From Cyanobacteria bacterium UBA3301 (GTDB taxonomy: Bacteria > Cyanobacteriota > Vampirovibrionia > Gastranaerophilales > Gastranaerophilaceae), in contig DESZ01000004.1 in NCBI GenBank assembly GCA_002361485.1, positions 45,028 to 109,027 on the forward strand: a stretch of 64,000 nucleotides of DNA, in the 5' to 3' direction. Shown here piece after piece: positions 61,955-64,000 of the stretch. Every line of letters starts with the position of its first letter. Within the stretch, counting starts at the first letter, position 1. The notes beneath the pieces are model-generated. The model ran no database searches and was not told the origin of the DNA. It saw only the letters and a list, made by a program, of their open reading frames with translations. Position numbers and translations under genes: made by a program.

Positions 61955-62065
61955 ATGGAAAATAATAATAAAAATAAAATAAATTTTGAAGTACTCGGTC
62001 CCATATTGTTTTTAGTAATTGCCATAATATTAATGGCAATCGGCTCGCATTTTATGGGTAATTAA
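61955..62065 (+). CDS. 36-residue single-helix membrane protein after OadG
   Basis: A polar start (MENNNKNKINFEVLGP) and a helix ILFLVIAIILMAIGSHFMG. AGAGGA lies just before the ATG at 61955; it is four bases from the OadG-like stop. Probably a co-translated accessory subunit. A strong terminator follows at 62079. Confidence 0.6.
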   Translation: MENNNKNKINFEVLGPILFLVIAIILMAIGSHFMGN

Positions 62066-62078
62066 TTTATTCGCAACC

Positions 62079-62118
62079 AAACGGGCGCATTTCTGATATT
62101 CAGAAATGCGCCCGTTTT
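62079..62118 (+). terminator. Bidirectional terminator
   Basis: A perfect 18-bp stem AAACGGGCGCATTTCTGA with a 3-base loop, followed by TTTTTATTT. It separates the OadG unit from the convergent antiporter. Confidence 0.9.
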
Positions 62119-62134
62119 TATTTCCCATACATTT

Positions 62135-63469
62135 CTAATGTAAAAATCTCAAATACAAATATACAGTACTTAACGCCAATGATATAAACGTAACAAGAGC
62201 ACCGTATTTCATAAATCTCATAAATGAAATTTTATGCCCTTTAGATGCTGCCGTTTCGCTGACTAAAACATTTGCGGCAGCTCCAATTATAGTTAAATTC
62301 CCACCTAAACAAGCTCCTAATGACAATGCCCACCAAAGCGCGTGCGTATGGCCTGTGATTGCGTTAGGATTTGCAGGGTTAATTAATTCGCTGATTAAAG
62401 GTGCCATCGTTGCTGTGTAAGGAATATTGTCAATTATACCTGATAATATTCCTGAAGCCCACAAAATAACCATCGTAGCAGCATTCAAACTGCCGTGAGT
62501 TAAGGTGATTAAACCGTCAGCCAAAAATTTTATCCCGCCGTTTGCTTCAAAACCGCCAATGATTATAAACAAGCCGACAAAGAAAAATATTGTTAGCCAC
62601 TCAACGTCACGATAAATTTCTTTCGGTTTTTCAAATAACAACAAGAATGCGGCACCTGCAACAGCAAATACAAAAGCAGGAATATGCGTTATATCGTGAG
62701 TAACAAATCCTAATATTACCAAAAGTATCGTTGCAACTGAACGAATCATCAACCCTTTATCGGTTATTGTTGTTGAATTGTCAATATGCGCTATGTGCTC
62801 CATTTTTTCAGGTGTTGCTTTCAAACTTTTTCTAAACAAAAAAATTAATATAGAAATACTAGCTAAAAATATAACTGTTACAACAGGGGTAAGTTCTTTT
62901 ACAAAATCCATAAAGCTCAATCCTGCGCGAGTCCCAATAATAATATTTGGCGGATCACCGATAAGTGTAGCGGTTCCTCCTATGTTTGAAGCTAAAACCT
63001 CCGTAATTAAAAACGGAACCGGATCTGTTTCAAATTCTTTTGCAATAACAAAAGTTATCGGCATCATTAAAACAACTGTTGTTACGTTATCCAAAAATGC
63101 GGATGCGATTGCCGTAAAAGCTGCCAATGCAAATAAAACCGTTTTTGGATGACCTTTAGTTAAATGTAAAAGTTCTAAAGCTAACCACTTAAACACACCG
63201 CTTCGGCTTGATATGTGAACAATAATCATCATACCGATTAAAAGAAATATAACCTGAAAATCGACATGTTGAAAAACACCTTTTACAATTGTTTTTGTTG
63301 TTGGGTCAAAATGTGTTTCAAACGGTATTAAACCGAGTAACATTGTCAATGCCGCTCCAAATAATGCGACTACTGATTTTTGTATCTTTTCGCTCGCAAT
63401 GAAAATATAGGCTATCACAAGAATTAAGCCTGATATAATCATACCGTGTGCTTGAATAAAATTCAGCAT
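62135..63469 (-). CDS. NhaD/ArsB-type ion transporter (Na+/H+ antiporter-like)
   Basis: 444 residues from the ATG at 63469, chosen because GGAGG lies eight bases before it; the ATG at 63484 overlaps that site. About eleven hydrophobic helices. Signatures of the ion-transporter superfamily: AFLDNVTTVVLMMPI, GGTATLIGDPPNIIIG near residue 175 and a repeat near the C-terminus (GACLGGNLTIIGAAANV). NhaD exports Na+ in exchange for protons; ArsB-like proteins use other ions. A Na+-linked energy economy together with OadG is plausible. Confidence 0.85.
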   Translation of the reverse strand: MLNFIQAHGMIISGLILVIAYIFIASEKIQKSVVALFGAALTMLLGLIPFETHFDPTTKTIVKGVFQHVDFQVIFLLIGMMIIVHISSRSGVFKWLALELLHLTKGHPKTVLFALAAFTAIASAFLDNVTTVVLMMPITFVIAKEFETDPVPFLITEVLASNIGGTATLIGDPPNIIIGTRAGLSFMDFVKELTPVVTVIFLASISILIFLFRKSLKATPEKMEHIAHIDNSTTITDKGLMIRSVATILLVILGFVTHDITHIPAFVFAVAGAAFLLLFEKPKEIYRDVEWLTIFFFVGLFIIIGGFEANGGIKFLADGLITLTHGSLNAATMVILWASGILSGIIDNIPYTATMAPLISELINPANPNAITGHTHALWWALSLGACLGGNLTIIGAAANVLVSETAASKGHKISFMRFMKYGALVTFISLALSTVYLYLRFLH

Positions 63470-63585
63470 CAAAATATCCTCCATAAATGTATATTAATCA
63501 TGTCAATCATAACACAAAAACTATTTTATTGGGATGTTCAAATAAAAAAGTTATGATACCTGTTTGTCTTGCCATTCGCAAGTCC

Positions 63586-63626
63586 GCACCGGCAGACTCC
63601 GCATCGGCTTACGCTTGTCTTGGATT
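63586..63626 (+). repeat. 41-bp direct repeat, copy 1
   Basis: Begins GCACCGGCAGACTCCGCATC and ends in CTTGTCTTGGATT. It differs at one base from the copy at 63950-63990. Confidence 0.8.
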
Positions 63627-63686
63627 TTGTTGAGCTGCGGTACTCATTACCTACGCTGCCATTCGTTTTGCCCTTGCAACAGACTG

Positions 63687-63723
63687 GTTCCGCGCACCTG
63701 AATTTAATTCAGGTGCGCGGAAC
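63687..63723. repeat. Near-perfect 37-bp palindrome
   Basis: Two 18-base arms (GTTCCGCGCACCTGAATT) around a single central base. Confidence 0.85.
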
Positions 63724-63949
63724 TCTAACGCAAAATCCGCATCGCCCTCGCGGTAAACGGCAACGCCTCCAATTAGTCGGAATATTCATTACCGACATAA
63801 TTGTCGGTCTGACACTGCGTGTCTGCCTTGAGTGCGGGCTAAACCGCCTGTGCAATCTGCAGATTGCTGCGCTCATTTCGCTGCCACTTCATTCGCAACG
63901 GCGGTGATATTATGCTCGCTGCCCTGCCAACCTTGCTCATCGCAAGGTT

Positions 63950-63990
63950 GCACCGGCAGACTCCGCATCGGCTTGCGCTTGTCTTGGATT
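63950..63990 (+). repeat. 41-bp direct repeat, copy 2
   Basis: 364 bases after copy 1. The repeat bounds a GC-rich segment with several palindromes. Confidence 0.8.
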
Positions 63991-64000
63991 ATTGACAGTT

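Larger units (their letters stand above)
63485..64000. other. GC-rich non-coding region with palindromes
   Basis: No credible gene. Much richer in G and C than its surroundings. It contains two 41-bp direct repeats (63586-63626 and 63950-63990) and an 18-bp palindrome at 63687-63723, and runs to the window edge. Confidence 0.6.

Noticed and set aside
63569..63907. A 112-codon frame in the GC-rich end region
   Set aside because: It crosses the 41-bp direct repeat and the 37-bp palindrome and has biased composition (Leu, Arg, Gln and Pro); it reads as a repeat-derived frame.

Overview
The window looks like a chromosomal segment of a low-GC, diderm, probably anaerobic gut bacterium of the non-photosynthetic cyanobacterial sister group (Vampirovibrionia/Melainabacteria, most likely Gastranaerophilales). 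This is inferred from content, not from a marker phylogeny. Pointers are: a secreted SLH-domain envelope protein of cyanobacterial type; AMIN-domain proteins; KdsC (LPS) with MCE, SLT and SPOR envelope proteins; type IV prepilins; a flagellar export cluster; the anaerobe-type pair GGGtGRT protein plus NifU-like scaffold; an OadG-like sodium-pump subunit; and several proteins whose short Asn-rich N-terminus ends in an S/N-F-G motif. TGA is used as a normal stop, and TTG and GTG starts are fairly common.

Layout: 1-8.9 kb holds a truncated 5'-nucleotidase, a TM1266-like ACT protein, ruvB, a 1161-residue zinc-ribbon/degenerate cyclase/STAND-like protein, glgA and a TPR protein. 9-17.2 kb holds small unknowns, an asparaginase, an XRE regulator with a divergent partner, upp plus an MCE protein, a CxxCxxCC protein, and the operon kdsC-TPR-lysC. 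17.3-22.3 kb holds an orphan histidine kinase and two surface-polymer genes (a GT2-LicD fusion and a TagB/TagF-like transferase) that share a promoter and leader motif. 22.5-29.4 kb holds gyrA and the minus-strand flagellar export operon (fused FliM/FliN-like protein, FliO, FliP, FliQ, FliR).

30-35 kb holds a Cys-rich peptide, an HTH pair, the GGGtGRT/NifU-like pair, two prepilins and a solitary OppD/DppD ATPase. 35.2-42.2 kb holds a hairpin-array repeat, SLT lytic enzymes, a CDF transporter and a GH35 beta-galactosidase. 42.2-45.5 kb holds the only tRNA, tRNA-Arg(ACG), followed by a strange tandem repeat carrying tRNA 5' fragments, then amiC-murI. 45.5-51.3 kb holds an MmeI-like single-chain restriction-modification enzyme and the operon HEAT-queC-DUF366-SPOR.

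51.4-57.9 kb is the least explained region: two adjacent membrane-protein genes, a convergent HNH-like protein, and a small and a very large protein; four of these carry the N-terminal F-G motif. 57.9-64 kb holds a second hairpin-array copy, a 48-residue gene, the SLH protein, an OadG-like protein with a 36-residue partner, and an NhaD/ArsB-type antiporter, and ends in a GC-rich non-coding repeat region.

The strongest candidates for something undescribed are the F-G-motif locus, the two oppositely oriented hairpin-array elements, the tRNA-fragment tandem repeat, and the cyclase/STAND-like protein that has lost its P-loop. Several genes also have a -10 box placed so that transcription would start at the start codon, which suggests leaderless messages. 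All of this comes from reading the sequence; no database search or structure prediction was run.
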